From NCBI RefSeq assembly GCF_023559245.1, contig NZ_CP097462.1, positions 248,001 through 312,000 on the forward strand: 64,000 nt of DNA, given 5' to 3'. The first letter of the stretch is position 1; each line of letters opens with the position of its first letter. The notes beneath the pieces were generated by a model, which worked only from the letters and a program-made list of their open reading frames with translations, ran no database searches and was not told the origin of the DNA. The position numbers and the translations under genes were made by a program. Source of the DNA: Sphingomonas sp. KRR8 (GTDB lineage: Bacteria > Pseudomonadota > Alphaproteobacteria > Sphingomonadales > Sphingomonadaceae). Shown one piece after another: positions 25,950 to 34,638 of the stretch.

Positions 25950-26771
25950 ATGGCCGAGCAAGAGATTGACGCCGCCGCGATCATGGGCGGGCTCTATGGC
26001 GATGGGATCATCGGCTGCCAGGGCGCCTTCAGTCCTGAGTGGGCCGACCGACTGGCGGCGGATGTCTGGCGGGTGTGGGAGCGGGTCAAGGACAAACCCG
26101 GCGGCGCGCTGCCGCGGGGACCGCACCGTTTCTATGTCGAGGTGTCGCCCGAGGACATCGGCGGCTTCGTCGATATCGCCACCCACCCCTGGTTCGTGGC
26201 GGTGTGCGAGGCGGTGCTGGGGCGGGATTACCGGATCGTCGAAGTGGGGTTCGACATTCCGTTCCCGGGCGCCGAGGACCAGCCGTGGCACCGCGACTTC
26301 AAGTCTCCGCCCGAAACGCTGGAAGGACGGCGGCTGAACAGCCTGGCGTTCAATCTGACCACGGTCGACACCCGGCCGGAGCATGGACCGTTCGAGATCG
26401 CGCCGGGGACGCAGTGGGACGATATCGCCGGAGCGAAGGACGACATGTTCCCCGACCGCTCGCTGTGGGGCAGGTATGAGGCGCGGGCGGTCCAGAAGCT
26501 GCCCAGGCGCGGTGATATCTCGGCCCGTTCGGCGCTGACCATCCACCGCGGGACCGCCAACCGCTCGGATGAGCCGCGACCGGTGGTGGTGGTCGGAGTG
26601 GACGCGCCCGACGGCATCAACGCGCATCATCACGACCTGCAGGTCACGCCGGAGTATCTGGAAACACTGCCGGCGCGGGTCCGCGATCACCTGACCTGCC
26701 GGGTGGTCGAGCGCGTGACCATGATCGAGCAGCACCATGTCATCGAGGGCCTGCTGCAGCCGACCTATTGA
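25950..26771 (+). CDS. Phytanoyl-CoA dioxygenase (PhyH) family protein
   Basis: The 273-aa protein shows the Fe(II)/2-oxoglutarate facial triad pattern: HRD (in QPWHRDFK, near residue 112) and a late His in TIHRGTANRS with Arg following, which would bind 2-oxoglutarate. EHGPFEIAPGTQ is the usual core strand segment. The family hydroxylates diverse small molecules. The start is ATG 25950 after GCAAGGAG. The substrate is unknown and there is no biosynthetic cluster around it. Confidence 0.82.
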   Translation: MAEQEIDAAAIMGGLYGDGIIGCQGAFSPEWADRLAADVWRVWERVKDKPGGALPRGPHRFYVEVSPEDIGGFVDIATHPWFVAVCEAVLGRDYRIVEVGFDIPFPGAEDQPWHRDFKSPPETLEGRRLNSLAFNLTTVDTRPEHGPFEIAPGTQWDDIAGAKDDMFPDRSLWGRYEARAVQKLPRRGDISARSALTIHRGTANRSDEPRPVVVVGVDAPDGINAHHHDLQVTPEYLETLPARVRDHLTCRVVERVTMIEQHHVIEGLLQPTY

Positions 26772-26827
26772 GAACGGAACCCGGCTCCGCTCGTGGGCGC
26801 TTAGCCGCGCACACAAGGAGACGAACA

Positions 26828-27058
26828 ATGGCGAACATGTTGGGCGCGCTGATCGGCGCGGCGATCGACCGCGGCGATGGCGACAGCGGGATCAAGGGCG
26901 CAATCATGGGCACGGTGGCGGAAAGCGCCATTCGGCTGCTCGCGCCGGTGGTGGCGACCTACGCGCTTGGCTGGGCCGTGCAATATGGGGTGGCCAAGGG
27001 CTGGCAGGCGCTGACCGGGAACGATCCGGCGGAGAATGGCCGACCGCGGACGGCCTGA
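26828..27058 (+). CDS. Small hypothetical membrane-associated protein (76 aa)
   Basis: ATG 26828 follows AAGGAGACGAAC, a strong Shine-Dalgarno. The product begins MANMLGALIGAAIDRGDGDSG and has one hydrophobic helix (IRLLAPVVATYALGWAVQYGV, residues 37-57) between Gly-rich parts. A longer upstream frame to 26768 lacks a ribosome site. No family is known to me. It follows the PhyH gene by 56 bp in the same direction and is bounded by a hairpin at 27064. Confidence 0.6.
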   Translation: MANMLGALIGAAIDRGDGDSGIKGAIMGTVAESAIRLLAPVVATYALGWAVQYGVAKGWQALTGNDPAENGRPRTA

Positions 27059-27063
27059 AGCGG

Positions 27064-27097
27064 AGGCGGCGCCTTCCTGACCCGGAAGGCGCCGCCT
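27064..27097. terminator. Hairpin between convergent genes
   Basis: A perfect 14-bp stem (AGGCGGCGCCTTCC / GGAAGGCGCCGCCT) with a six-base loop lies six bases after the stop at 27058 and five bases before the opposite gene end at 27102. No T run follows on either side, so it may act as a weak or Rho-assisted terminator serving both strands. Confidence 0.55.
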
Positions 27098-27101
27098 GAG
27101 C

Positions 27102-27986
27102 TTATCGCGCGCTCAACGGGATGGCGCTGGCGCTCTGGTCGGCGGTGGTGCCGCGGCTGTCCTGGGTCAGGAAATTCACCACGTCCTGGCAGAACCGCTT
27201 CTTGTCGGTCTCGAAGATGCCGTGCGGGCTCCCTTCGTAGGTGATGAGCTGAGCGTGGGGCAGGGCCTCCGCCACCTTCTTGCCGGTGCCTTCGAACGGC
27301 ACGTTCTTGTCGCTGGTGCCATGGAGGATGAGGGTCGGAATGCCGTCGAACGCCTTGAGGTCAGGGCGGAAGTCGGTGGTCGCCCACGCCTGTGCGGCCG
27401 CATAGGTGGAGCGCGCGCCGGCCATGTTGGCCTGGAGGAAGGCCTGGTCGAGCACGCCATCGCTGACCGGCTGCGAGACGAAGCCGACCCCGTAGAATTG
27501 CTTGATGAAGGTCTTGAGGAAGCCGGCGCGATCGGTCGTCATCTGCTGAGTGATTTCCTGCAGCTGGGACTGCGGGACGCCGTCGGGATAATCGTCGGTC
27601 TGCTGGACCATCGGCACGACCGAGCTGGCCAGCACGGCGGCGCTGATCCGGCCCTTGCCCTGCTTCGAGACGAGCCGCGCGACCTCGCCGCCGCCCATCG
27701 AGAAGCCGACGAGCGCGACCGGCTGGTTGATCCCGGCATCCTCGAGGATGGCGATCACGTCGTCGGCGAAGGTGTCATAGTCGTAGCCGTCCCACGGCTG
27801 GTCCGAGCGGCCGAACCCGCGCCGGTCGGGGATGATGCAGCGCTTGCCGGCCTCGACCAGCTTGATGCCAAGGTCGTCGAACGTGTCGCCGGTCAGCGGC
27901 CAGCCATGCATCAGGACGACGGGATCACCGCGGCCCCAGTCCTTGTAATAGAGCATGGTGCCGTCTTTTGCCTTGGCATAGGGCAT
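27102..27986 (-). CDS. Alpha/beta hydrolase, chloroperoxidase-like
   Basis: The 294-aa cytosolic hydrolase begins MPYAKAKDGTMLYYKDWG and has HGWPLTGDTFDD, RRGFGRSDQPWDGYDYDTFADD, the nucleophile elbow GFSMGGGEVARL, Asp in HGTSDKNVPFE and His in GSPHGIF. This matches the cofactor-free haloperoxidase/esterase (non-heme chloroperoxidase) group. It ends with an extra C-terminal tail of about 16 residues. It is divergent from radA across an 88-bp region with a strong palindrome. Confidence 0.88.
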   Translation of the reverse strand: MPYAKAKDGTMLYYKDWGRGDPVVLMHGWPLTGDTFDDLGIKLVEAGKRCIIPDRRGFGRSDQPWDGYDYDTFADDVIAILEDAGINQPVALVGFSMGGGEVARLVSKQGKGRISAAVLASSVVPMVQQTDDYPDGVPQSQLQEITQQMTTDRAGFLKTFIKQFYGVGFVSQPVSDGVLDQAFLQANMAGARSTYAAAQAWATTDFRPDLKAFDGIPTLILHGTSDKNVPFEGTGKKVAEALPHAQLITYEGSPHGIFETDKKRFCQDVVNFLTQDSRGTTADQSASAIPLSAR

Positions 27987-28017
27987 GGAAAGAAACTCCT
28001 TCAGGGGGGAGCTTCGA

Positions 28018-28042
28018 CAACGGACCGCTTACCGGTCCGTTG
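28018..28042. promoter_or_regulatory. Palindromic operator-like site
   Basis: CAACGGACCG and CGGTCCGTTG form a perfect 10-bp dyad around CTTAC. It lies between divergent genes, 31 bp before the hydrolase ATG and 32 bp before the radA ATG. The half-site resembles TetR-family operators that contain CGGACCG/CGGTCCG. No regulator gene is adjacent. A 5'-UTR hairpin is the alternative. Confidence 0.45.
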
Positions 28043-28074
28043 CATGCGTTCGTCCTTTGTTCTAGGTCTTTTTT

Positions 28075-29439
28075 ATGGCGAAGTTGAAGGCCCGATACGT
28101 CTGCCAGGCCTGCGGATCGGCGCAGTCGCGCTGGCAGGGGCAATGTCCGGACTGCGCGGAGTGGAACACGCTGGCGCAGGAGGCGGCCAACGTGACGGTC
28201 TTCTCCGCCAAGCACGATCTTCACACCGGCGGACGGGCGGTCGAGCTGGTCGGACTGGACGCAGCAGTGGCGCTGCCCGAGCGGGTGCCGAGCGGAATTG
28301 CGGAGTTCGACCGGGCGGTCGGCGGCGGGTTGGTCCCGGGCTCGGCCATGCTGCTGGCGGGTGATCCGGGCATCGGCAAGTCGACCCTGCTGCTGCAGGC
28401 GGCGGCGGCCATCGCGCGCAGCGGGCGCGGCGCGGTCTATATCTCAGGCGAGGAAGCGGTCGACCAGGTGCGGCTGCGCGCCCTCCGGCTGGGGGCCGCC
28501 GGAGCGCCAGTGCAGCTGGCGTCGGTCACCTCGGTTCGCGACATTCTGACGACACTTGGGCAAGGGCCGGCGCCCGCGCTGCTGGTGATCGATTCCATCC
28601 AGACCATGCACTCGGACCTGATCGAGGGTGCGCCGGGAACCGTCAGCCAGGTGCGGGCCAGCGCACAGGAGCTGATCCGCTTCGCCAAGGACCGCGGCAC
28701 CGCGCTGATCCTGGTCGGGCATGTCACCAAGGATGGCAGCATCGCGGGACCGCGCGTGCTCGAGCATATGGTCGACGCGGTATTGAACTTCGAAGGGGAG
28801 CGGAGCCACCAGTATCGCATCCTGCGGGCCGTCAAGAACCGCTTCGGCGGGACGGACGAGATTGGCGTGTTCGCGATGGAGGGCGCCGGGCTGAACGAAG
28901 TCGGGAATCCGAGTTCGCTGTTCCTGACCAAGCGCGACGATCCGGTCAGCGGGACGGCGATCTTTCCCGCGCTGGAGGGCACGCGGCCGGTGCTGGTCGA
29001 AATTCAGGCGCTGGTGGTGCGGCTGGCCAGCGGCGCCACGCCCCGGCGCTCGGCGGTGGGCTGGGACAGCGGGCGGCTGGCAATGCTGCTGGCGGTGCTG
29101 GAAGCGCGCTCCGGGGTGAGCTTCGCCACGTCCGAAGTCTATCTCAACGTGGCGGGCGGGTACCGGCTGCAGGACCCGGCGGCGGACCTGGCGGTGGCGG
29201 CGGCGCTGGTGTCCGCGCTGAGCGAGCGGCCGGTTCCGGCGGAGGCGGTGGTGCTGGGCGAGGTAGCCTTGTCGGGCGAGATCCGGCCGGTCGCGCACGG
29301 CACGCTCCGAATGAAGGAAGCGGCCAAGCTGGGGTTCGAGCAGGCGTGGGTGCCGGGCGGGGTCGAGGGCACGAACGGCATCCGCACCGCCAATTTCGGA
29401 CAGCTTCGGCAGCTCGTCGAGCGGATCCTGGGGCGGTAG
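28075..29439 (+). CDS. radA: DNA repair protein RadA
   Basis: RadA promotes branch migration in homologous recombination. The 454-aa protein has an N-terminal zinc finger (Cys 10, 13, 24, 27), a RecA-like ATPase domain with Walker A GDPGIGKST at 96-104, the RadA-specific KNRFG motif at 254-258, and a C-terminal Lon-like domain (LNVAGGYRLQDPAADLAVAAAL). Length and order are complete. The ATG at 28075 is preceded by T-rich sequence with no clear Shine-Dalgarno, so it may be expressed from a leaderless or weak site. It heads the run of genes to 33571. Confidence 0.96.
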   Translation: MAKLKARYVCQACGSAQSRWQGQCPDCAEWNTLAQEAANVTVFSAKHDLHTGGRAVELVGLDAAVALPERVPSGIAEFDRAVGGGLVPGSAMLLAGDPGIGKSTLLLQAAAAIARSGRGAVYISGEEAVDQVRLRALRLGAAGAPVQLASVTSVRDILTTLGQGPAPALLVIDSIQTMHSDLIEGAPGTVSQVRASAQELIRFAKDRGTALILVGHVTKDGSIAGPRVLEHMVDAVLNFEGERSHQYRILRAVKNRFGGTDEIGVFAMEGAGLNEVGNPSSLFLTKRDDPVSGTAIFPALEGTRPVLVEIQALVVRLASGATPRRSAVGWDSGRLAMLLAVLEARSGVSFATSEVYLNVAGGYRLQDPAADLAVAAALVSALSERPVPAEAVVLGEVALSGEIRPVAHGTLRMKEAAKLGFEQAWVPGGVEGTNGIRTANFGQLRQLVERILGR

Positions 29440-29506
29440 CGCCATTCTGGGCGAAGGATAAGCGAAGGGCTGGCTTGGCGCGCCGCTCTTGGCTAGCGCT
29501 TCTTCC

Positions 29507-30019
29507 ATGACGGCGCTCGACATCTTCGTGCTGGTGTTGCTCGGCGGCGGAGCCCTGGTCGGCTTCGTGCGCGGGTTCGTGCATGAGGTGCTGAGCCTCG
29601 CCGCGTGGCTGGCGGCGGTCGTCGCGCTGAAGCTGTTCCATGCACCGGTCACCGGATATGTCATGGGCTTCGGGCGGGGGCCCGCATCGGCGGCGATCAT
29701 CGCCTACGCCATCCTGTTCCTCGCGCCTTATTTCATCGTGCGGGTGATCGCGACGCGGGCCGGCCATGCCAGCCGGCGGTCGGTGCTTGGGCCGGTCGAC
29801 CGCTTCCTCGGTGGCGGGTTCGGGATGCTCAAGGGGCTGGTCGGGGCGACGCTGGTCTTTCTGCTCGCCAACTTCGCCACCGACATGCGCTATGGCCCGA
29901 CGAGTGAGCGGCCCGAGTGGATGACCAGGAGCCGCACCTTTCCCCTGCTGAACGCCAGCGCCCACGCGATCGTGGACATGGTCGACAGCTACCGCCATTC
30001 GGCGCCGACCAAGCGATGA
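29507..30019 (+). CDS. cvpA: CvpA family membrane protein
   Basis: The 170-aa protein starts MTALDIFVLVLLGGGALVGFVRGFVHEVLSLAAWLAA, the signature of CvpA/colicin V production proteins, with four predicted membrane helices and a polar C-terminus. The family is linked to envelope homeostasis, and in E. coli CvpA adjoins purF; here purF is 11 kb away. ATG 29507 is preferred over an upstream TTG. Its stop overlaps the cysS ATG by four bases (ATGA), so the two are coupled. Confidence 0.88.
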   Translation: MTALDIFVLVLLGGGALVGFVRGFVHEVLSLAAWLAAVVALKLFHAPVTGYVMGFGRGPASAAIIAYAILFLAPYFIVRVIATRAGHASRRSVLGPVDRFLGGGFGMLKGLVGATLVFLLANFATDMRYGPTSERPEWMTRSRTFPLLNASAHAIVDMVDSYRHSAPTKR

Positions 30020-31386
30020 TCAGACTGTACGACACCCAGGAGCGGGAGAAGCGCGACTTCACCCCCGGCGAGCCCGACCGGATCACCCTCTATGTCTGCG
30101 GGCCGACCGTTTATGGCCGCGCGCACATCGGCAATGCCCGGCCGCCGGTGGTGTTCGACGTGCTCCGGCGGCTGCTGGAGCATGAGTATCCGAAGCACGA
30201 GGTCGTTTTCGCGCGGAACATCACCGACGTGGACGACAAGATCATCGCGTCGGCGACCGCCGAGGGCGTTGAACCGGGCGTGATCACGGAGCGGTTCGAG
30301 CAGGCCTATCTGGACGACATGCGCGCACTGGGCGTACGCGACCCGACCATCGCCCCGCATGCGACGCAGGAGATCGGGCCGATGGTGGCGATGATCGCCG
30401 ACCTGATCGAGCGCGGTCACGCTTATGCGGCACAAGGCCATGTGCTGTTCGATGTGGGGTCGGACCCCGACTATGGCGCGCTCAGCCGGCGAGATCGCGA
30501 GGCGATGCTGGCGGGCGCTCGGGTCGAGGTGGCGCCCTACAAGCGCTCGCCCGGCGACTTCGTGCTGTGGAAGCCGAGCGCGCCGGACGTGATCGGCTGG
30601 GACAGCCCGTGGGGTCGCGGGCGGCCGGGCTGGCACATTGAATGCTCGGCCATGATCCGCGCGCACCTGGGCGAAACCATCGACATTCACGGCGGCGGGA
30701 TCGACCTTGTCTTCCCGCACCATGAGAATGAGGCGGCGCAGAGCCGCTGCGCCCACGGCGGCAAGCCGCTGGCGCGTTACTGGGTGCACAACGGCTTTGT
30801 CGATTTCGGCAGCGAGAAGATGTCGAAGAGCCTCGGCAATGTGGTGACCCCGCGGGAGCTGCTGGACGCCGGGCACAAGGGTGAGGTGCTTCGGCTGGCG
30901 CTCTTGAGCGCGCATTACCGCTCGCCGCTGCCGTGGACCGAGGCGCTGGTGGCGCAGAGCAAGGCGCGTCTTGATCGTTGGTACGGCTTTCTGCAGCGCT
31001 TCAGCCGAAATCCGGAGTTCAAGCGGTCTGACCGAGGCGTGCCCCTTCAGGCTGTCGTCGATGCCCTCTCCGACGACCTGAACACTCCTCAAGCCGTAGC
31101 CGAAATCTCTGCCGTCATCTCTTCCGACGATGAAGACGGGATACGCCTCGGTGACCAGATCTGGCAGGCCATAAATGGCGCTAAGCTCCTCGGGTTGATG
31201 ACGCTATCTCCCGACGAATGGTTCCGCGGTGCCGGTGACGCGGGGATCGACGCGCGGGTTGCCGAGCGCACGGCCGCCAAGCAGGCGCGTGACTTCGCCA
31301 CCGCCGACCGAATCCGCGATGAGCTGAAGGCCGAGGGCATCCTGCTCGAGGACGGGGCGGGCGGGACCAGCTGGCGGCGGGCGTGA
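30016..31386 (+). CDS. cysS: Cysteinyl-tRNA synthetase
   Basis: This class I synthetase charges tRNA-Cys. The 456-aa protein starts MIRLYDTQEREKRDF and has the HIGH-type motif GRAHIGNARP near residue 37, Zn ligands in YVCGPTVYG (Cys), ECSAM and HHENEAAQS, and the KMSKS motif EKMSKSLGN. It is within the normal length range. The start overlaps cvpA by ATGA and its stop overlaps the next GTG in GTGA, so cvpA-cysS-NifU-like-Kef is one tightly coupled operon. Confidence 0.97.
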   Translation: MIRLYDTQEREKRDFTPGEPDRITLYVCGPTVYGRAHIGNARPPVVFDVLRRLLEHEYPKHEVVFARNITDVDDKIIASATAEGVEPGVITERFEQAYLDDMRALGVRDPTIAPHATQEIGPMVAMIADLIERGHAYAAQGHVLFDVGSDPDYGALSRRDREAMLAGARVEVAPYKRSPGDFVLWKPSAPDVIGWDSPWGRGRPGWHIECSAMIRAHLGETIDIHGGGIDLVFPHHENEAAQSRCAHGGKPLARYWVHNGFVDFGSEKMSKSLGNVVTPRELLDAGHKGEVLRLALLSAHYRSPLPWTEALVAQSKARLDRWYGFLQRFSRNPEFKRSDRGVPLQAVVDALSDDLNTPQAVAEISAVISSDDEDGIRLGDQIWQAINGAKLLGLMTLSPDEWFRGAGDAGIDARVAERTAAKQARDFATADRIRDELKAEGILLEDGAGGTSWRRA

Positions 31387-31808
31387 GCGACCCGGTCTAC
31401 ACGCTCGACATCCTGCGGCTGGCGACATCCTTGCCGCTGGCCCCAACTCTGGAGCAGGCGGATGGACGGGCTGAGCGGCGGTCGGCGACGTGCGGGAGCC
31501 GGATCGCGACCGAGGTGCGCCTGACCGACGGGCGGGTGGCCGAGGTCGCCCAAGGAGTGCAGGCGTGCGCCTTCGGGCAGGCCAGCGCCGCCTTGCTCAA
31601 CCGGTTCGCGGTGGGGCGGACCCCGCTGGAGCTGGCGGCGGCGCGGGTGGCGCTGCGTGGGTGGCTGGCCGGATCGGGGCAACCACCGGCGGGCTATGAG
31701 GTGCTGGAGCCGGCGAGGACCAAGACGGGGCGGCATGGAGCCATCCTGCTGCCGTTCGACGCCCTGATCGCGGCGCTCGACGACGCGCTGCAGGAGCGGG
31801 CGACGTGA
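31383..31808 (+). CDS. NifU/IscU-like iron-sulfur scaffold homologue, third Cys missing
   Basis: The 141-aa protein resembles the NifU N-terminal (IscU) scaffold fold. Cys37 lies in ATCGS and Cys62 in QACAFGQASAALL, matching the first two of the three cluster-binding Cys. The third position falls in GRHGAILLPFDAL where IscU-type proteins have Cys before the LPW motif; here it is Gly/Ala with His118 near. It may bind a cluster differently or have lost it. GTG 31383 overlaps the cysS stop (GTGA) and its end overlaps the Kef GTG. Confidence 0.7.
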   Translation: MSDPVYTLDILRLATSLPLAPTLEQADGRAERRSATCGSRIATEVRLTDGRVAEVAQGVQACAFGQASAALLNRFAVGRTPLELAAARVALRGWLAGSGQPPAGYEVLEPARTKTGRHGAILLPFDALIAALDDALQERAT

Positions 31809-33571
31809 CCGAGTTGCTGACCGGCCTCGCGGTGATGCTGGGCGTGGCCTTGCTGTTCGTCGGCATCTTCCGGCGGCTCGGGCTGGGCGCGACCCTTGGT
31901 TATATCGTCGCCGGAGCGGTGATCGGGCCGCAGCTACTGGGGCTGGTCGGCAGCGGCGACGCCATCATGCAGGTTAGCGAGGTGGGCATCGCCTTCCTGC
32001 TGTTCCTGGTCGGGCTGGAACTGCAGCCGAGCCGATTGTGGCGTCTGCGCAAGGACATCTTTGGACTTGGGCTGGCGCAGGTGGTGCTCGCGGGCCTCGC
32101 GCTGTCGCTCCTGATGCGCTTCGCGGTCGGCCTGTCGTGGGGGGCGAGCTTCGCGGTGGGGATGCCGCTGGCGCTGTCATCGACCGCGCAGGTGCTGCCG
32201 ATGCTGCGCTCCACCGGCGACATGAACACGCCTTATGGCGAGCGCGCTTTTTCCATCCTGCTGCTGCAGGACCTGGCGATCATCCCGCTGATCACCGCGG
32301 TGGCGGCGTTGAGCCGGGTGCCGGATCCGAGTGCACCGTCGGGTCTGACGCTCGGCCTGTACACGGTCGGCGCGGTGATCGGGCTGGTGCTGATCGGGCG
32401 GTTCCTGCTCAATCCGGCGTTCCGGTTGATCGGGCGGCTGAGCGAGCGCGAGCTGTTCGTGGTCGCCGGGCTGTTCACGGTGATCGCGGCCGCGGCGCTG
32501 ATGCACCAGCTGCACCTGTCGGTGGCGCTGGGCGCGTTCGTCGCGGGCGTGATGCTGGCGGAGAGCCCTTATCGCCACGAGCTGGAGAGCGACGTCGAGC
32601 CATTCCGTTCGATCCTGCTTGGCCTGTTCTTCATGTCGGTCGGAATGCTGCTGGACCTTGGCGTCATCGCCACCAGGCCGCTGATGGTGCTGGGGCTGGC
32701 GGCGGCGATCATCCTGATCAAGGCGGCGGTGCTTTATCCGCTCGCGCGCGGGTTCAAGATGAGCAAGGGACGCTCAATCAGCCTGGCGCTGCTGCTCAGC
32801 CAGGCGGGCGAGTTCGGCTTTGTGCTGTTCGCGCAGGCCAAGAACGCACAGCTGATCGCGCCGGAAACCGCCAGCCTGTTCGGCGCGGTGGTCACGCTGT
32901 CGATGGTCACGACACCGTTCCTGATGCGGCTGATCGGCTGGCTTCAGCAGCGCGTGAAGGACCCTGAGCCCGACCTCGAGGGGCCCGAATTCTCGCCCGA
33001 GACCAACGCCATCGTGGTCGGCTACGGCCGCTTCGGCCAGACGGTCGCGCAGATGCTGATGGCCAAGCGCATCCCGGTGACGCTGATCGACCTCAAGGCC
33101 ACGCAGATCGAGCTGGCGGGCGAGTTCGGGACCAAGGTCTATTATGGCGACGGGACCCGGATCGACCTGCTGCGCACCGCCGGGGCGGAAGAAGCGGAGG
33201 CGATCTTCTTCTGCCACGACGATGCGGAGATGGGGCCGGAGCAGCTGAGGCCGATCATGGAGGCGTTCCCGCAGGCGGTCGTGATGGTGCGGGTGTTCGA
33301 CCGGCGGCAGGCGATGCGGATCGCCGATCTCGACGTGGCGCTGGTTCAGCGGGAAGTGTTCGAAAGCGCCGTGACCATGGGCCGGGAGGCGCTTCGGCGG
33401 CTGGGCGTGGCGGAGCGGGAAGTGGTGCGAGTGGAGCGCGCCTATCGCGCCCGCGACAACGAGCGGCTGGAACTGCAGGCCGCGACCGGCGATCTCAGGA
33501 GTGGGATGGACCGCAGCTTCACGCCCGACCGGTCGCTGCCCGAAGAGCCGCCCAAGGGCGCAGCGCTCTAG
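31805..33571 (+). CDS. Kef/CPA2-type potassium/proton antiporter with RCK domain
   Basis: The 588-aa membrane protein has about 12-13 helices (residues 1-385) of the CPA2 family (GIAFLLFLVGLELQP, LQDLAIIPL, FFMSVGMLLDL, QAGEFGFVLFAQ) and then a TrkA-N/RCK NAD-binding domain (about 398-520, VVGYGRFGQTVAQML). It should exchange K+ for H+ across the inner membrane under ligand control; glutathione gating as in KefC is possible but not shown. GTG 31805 overlaps the NifU-like stop. Its stop shares CTAG with the convergent aroB. Confidence 0.9.
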   Translation: MTELLTGLAVMLGVALLFVGIFRRLGLGATLGYIVAGAVIGPQLLGLVGSGDAIMQVSEVGIAFLLFLVGLELQPSRLWRLRKDIFGLGLAQVVLAGLALSLLMRFAVGLSWGASFAVGMPLALSSTAQVLPMLRSTGDMNTPYGERAFSILLLQDLAIIPLITAVAALSRVPDPSAPSGLTLGLYTVGAVIGLVLIGRFLLNPAFRLIGRLSERELFVVAGLFTVIAAAALMHQLHLSVALGAFVAGVMLAESPYRHELESDVEPFRSILLGLFFMSVGMLLDLGVIATRPLMVLGLAAAIILIKAAVLYPLARGFKMSKGRSISLALLLSQAGEFGFVLFAQAKNAQLIAPETASLFGAVVTLSMVTTPFLMRLIGWLQQRVKDPEPDLEGPEFSPETNAIVVGYGRFGQTVAQMLMAKRIPVTLIDLKATQIELAGEFGTKVYYGDGTRIDLLRTAGAEEAEAIFFCHDDAEMGPEQLRPIMEAFPQAVVMVRVFDRRQAMRIADLDVALVQREVFESAVTMGREALRRLGVAEREVVRVERAYRARDNERLELQAATGDLRSGMDRSFTPDRSLPEEPPKGAAL

Positions 33572-34638
33572 GCGGCGCAGGTGAGGAAGTCGGCCAGCGC
33601 CGCCGGGTCGGCGCCGTCGCTCAGGAAGGCATGTCCGATGCCGCGAGCCAGGACCAGCTTGAGCTTGCCGCCGTCATTCTTCTTGTCCGCGCCCATCAGC
33701 GGGAGGAGGACGGCGCGGCCTAGCTTGAGGTCCGACAGGCGGGTGGGCAGGCCGACGCTCTCGACATGCGAGCGGACGCGGTTGGCGTCGTCGACCGGGC
33801 AGAGACCGAGCGTCGCGGAGAAGTCGTAGGCCAGCACCATGCCGAGCGCGACCGCTTCGCCGTGGAGGACGGTGCCGATGCCAGCCGCGCTTTCGATCGC
33901 ATGGCCAAAGGTGTGGCCGAGGTTGAGCAGGGCGCGGACGCCGGTGCGGTCCTCGACATCGGCGGCGACGAAGCGGGCCTTGGCGGCGACGCTGTGCGCG
34001 ACCGCATGGCTGCGCAGGGGCAGGTCGCCGGCGAGGAGGGCTGCGCCGTTCGCCTCGCACCAGGCGAAGAAGTCGGGCTGGTCGATCAGGCCGTATTTGA
34101 CGATCTCGGCATAGCCCGCCCGGGACTGACGCGGATCGAGGGTGAGGGTCAGCGCCGGGTCGGCCAGGACCAGGGCCGGCTGATGGAAGATACCGACCAA
34201 ATTCTTCTGCCCCTCGGCGTCGATGGCGGTCTTGCCGCCGACCGCACTGTCAGCTTGAGCGAGGAGGGTGGTGGGGACGTGCACGACGGGCAGCCCGCGC
34301 TTGAACAGGCCGGCGGCAAGTCCGGTGAGGTCGCCAACGGCGCCACCGCCGAACGCCAGCACCGGCCGCTTGCGATCGAGGTTGCGGGTCGTGAACGCGC
34401 CGATCAGGGCCTGGAGGTGCGGCCATTGCTTGGCCTCTTCGCCCTCGGGAACAAGGATCGGATCGCACGGCAGGAGCGACTGCAAGGCGGCGCCATGCAG
34501 GGCCCATACCTTGGGCTCCGTCACCACGGGCAGCGGCTGTCCCTGGCCGAGGGCGGCAAGGCGGGATGCGGAGTCGGCCAGGGGGGCGACCACCACGTCA
34601 TAGGAGCGGTCGCCGGCGGTGACGGTGATGACGGTCAT
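33568..34638 (-). CDS. aroB: 3-dehydroquinate synthase
   Basis: AroB converts DAHP to 3-dehydroquinate, step 2 of the shikimate pathway, using NAD and Zn. The 356-aa product has the NAD motif VLAFGGGAVGDLTGLAAG, the PTTLLAQADSAVGGKTAID stretch, EIVKYGLI, and metal ligands in LNLGHTFGHAIE and LHGEAVALGM. ATG 34638 overlaps the aroK stop by ATGA, which overrides a long open frame continuing upstream through aroK in another phase. The pair aroK-aroB is the usual alphaproteobacterial arrangement. Confidence 0.96.
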   Translation of the reverse strand: MTVITVTAGDRSYDVVVAPLADSASRLAALGQGQPLPVVTEPKVWALHGAALQSLLPCDPILVPEGEEAKQWPHLQALIGAFTTRNLDRKRPVLAFGGGAVGDLTGLAAGLFKRGLPVVHVPTTLLAQADSAVGGKTAIDAEGQKNLVGIFHQPALVLADPALTLTLDPRQSRAGYAEIVKYGLIDQPDFFAWCEANGAALLAGDLPLRSHAVAHSVAAKARFVAADVEDRTGVRALLNLGHTFGHAIESAAGIGTVLHGEAVALGMVLAYDFSATLGLCPVDDANRVRSHVESVGLPTRLSDLKLGRAVLLPLMGADKKNDGGKLKLVLARGIGHAFLSDGADPAALADFLTCAA

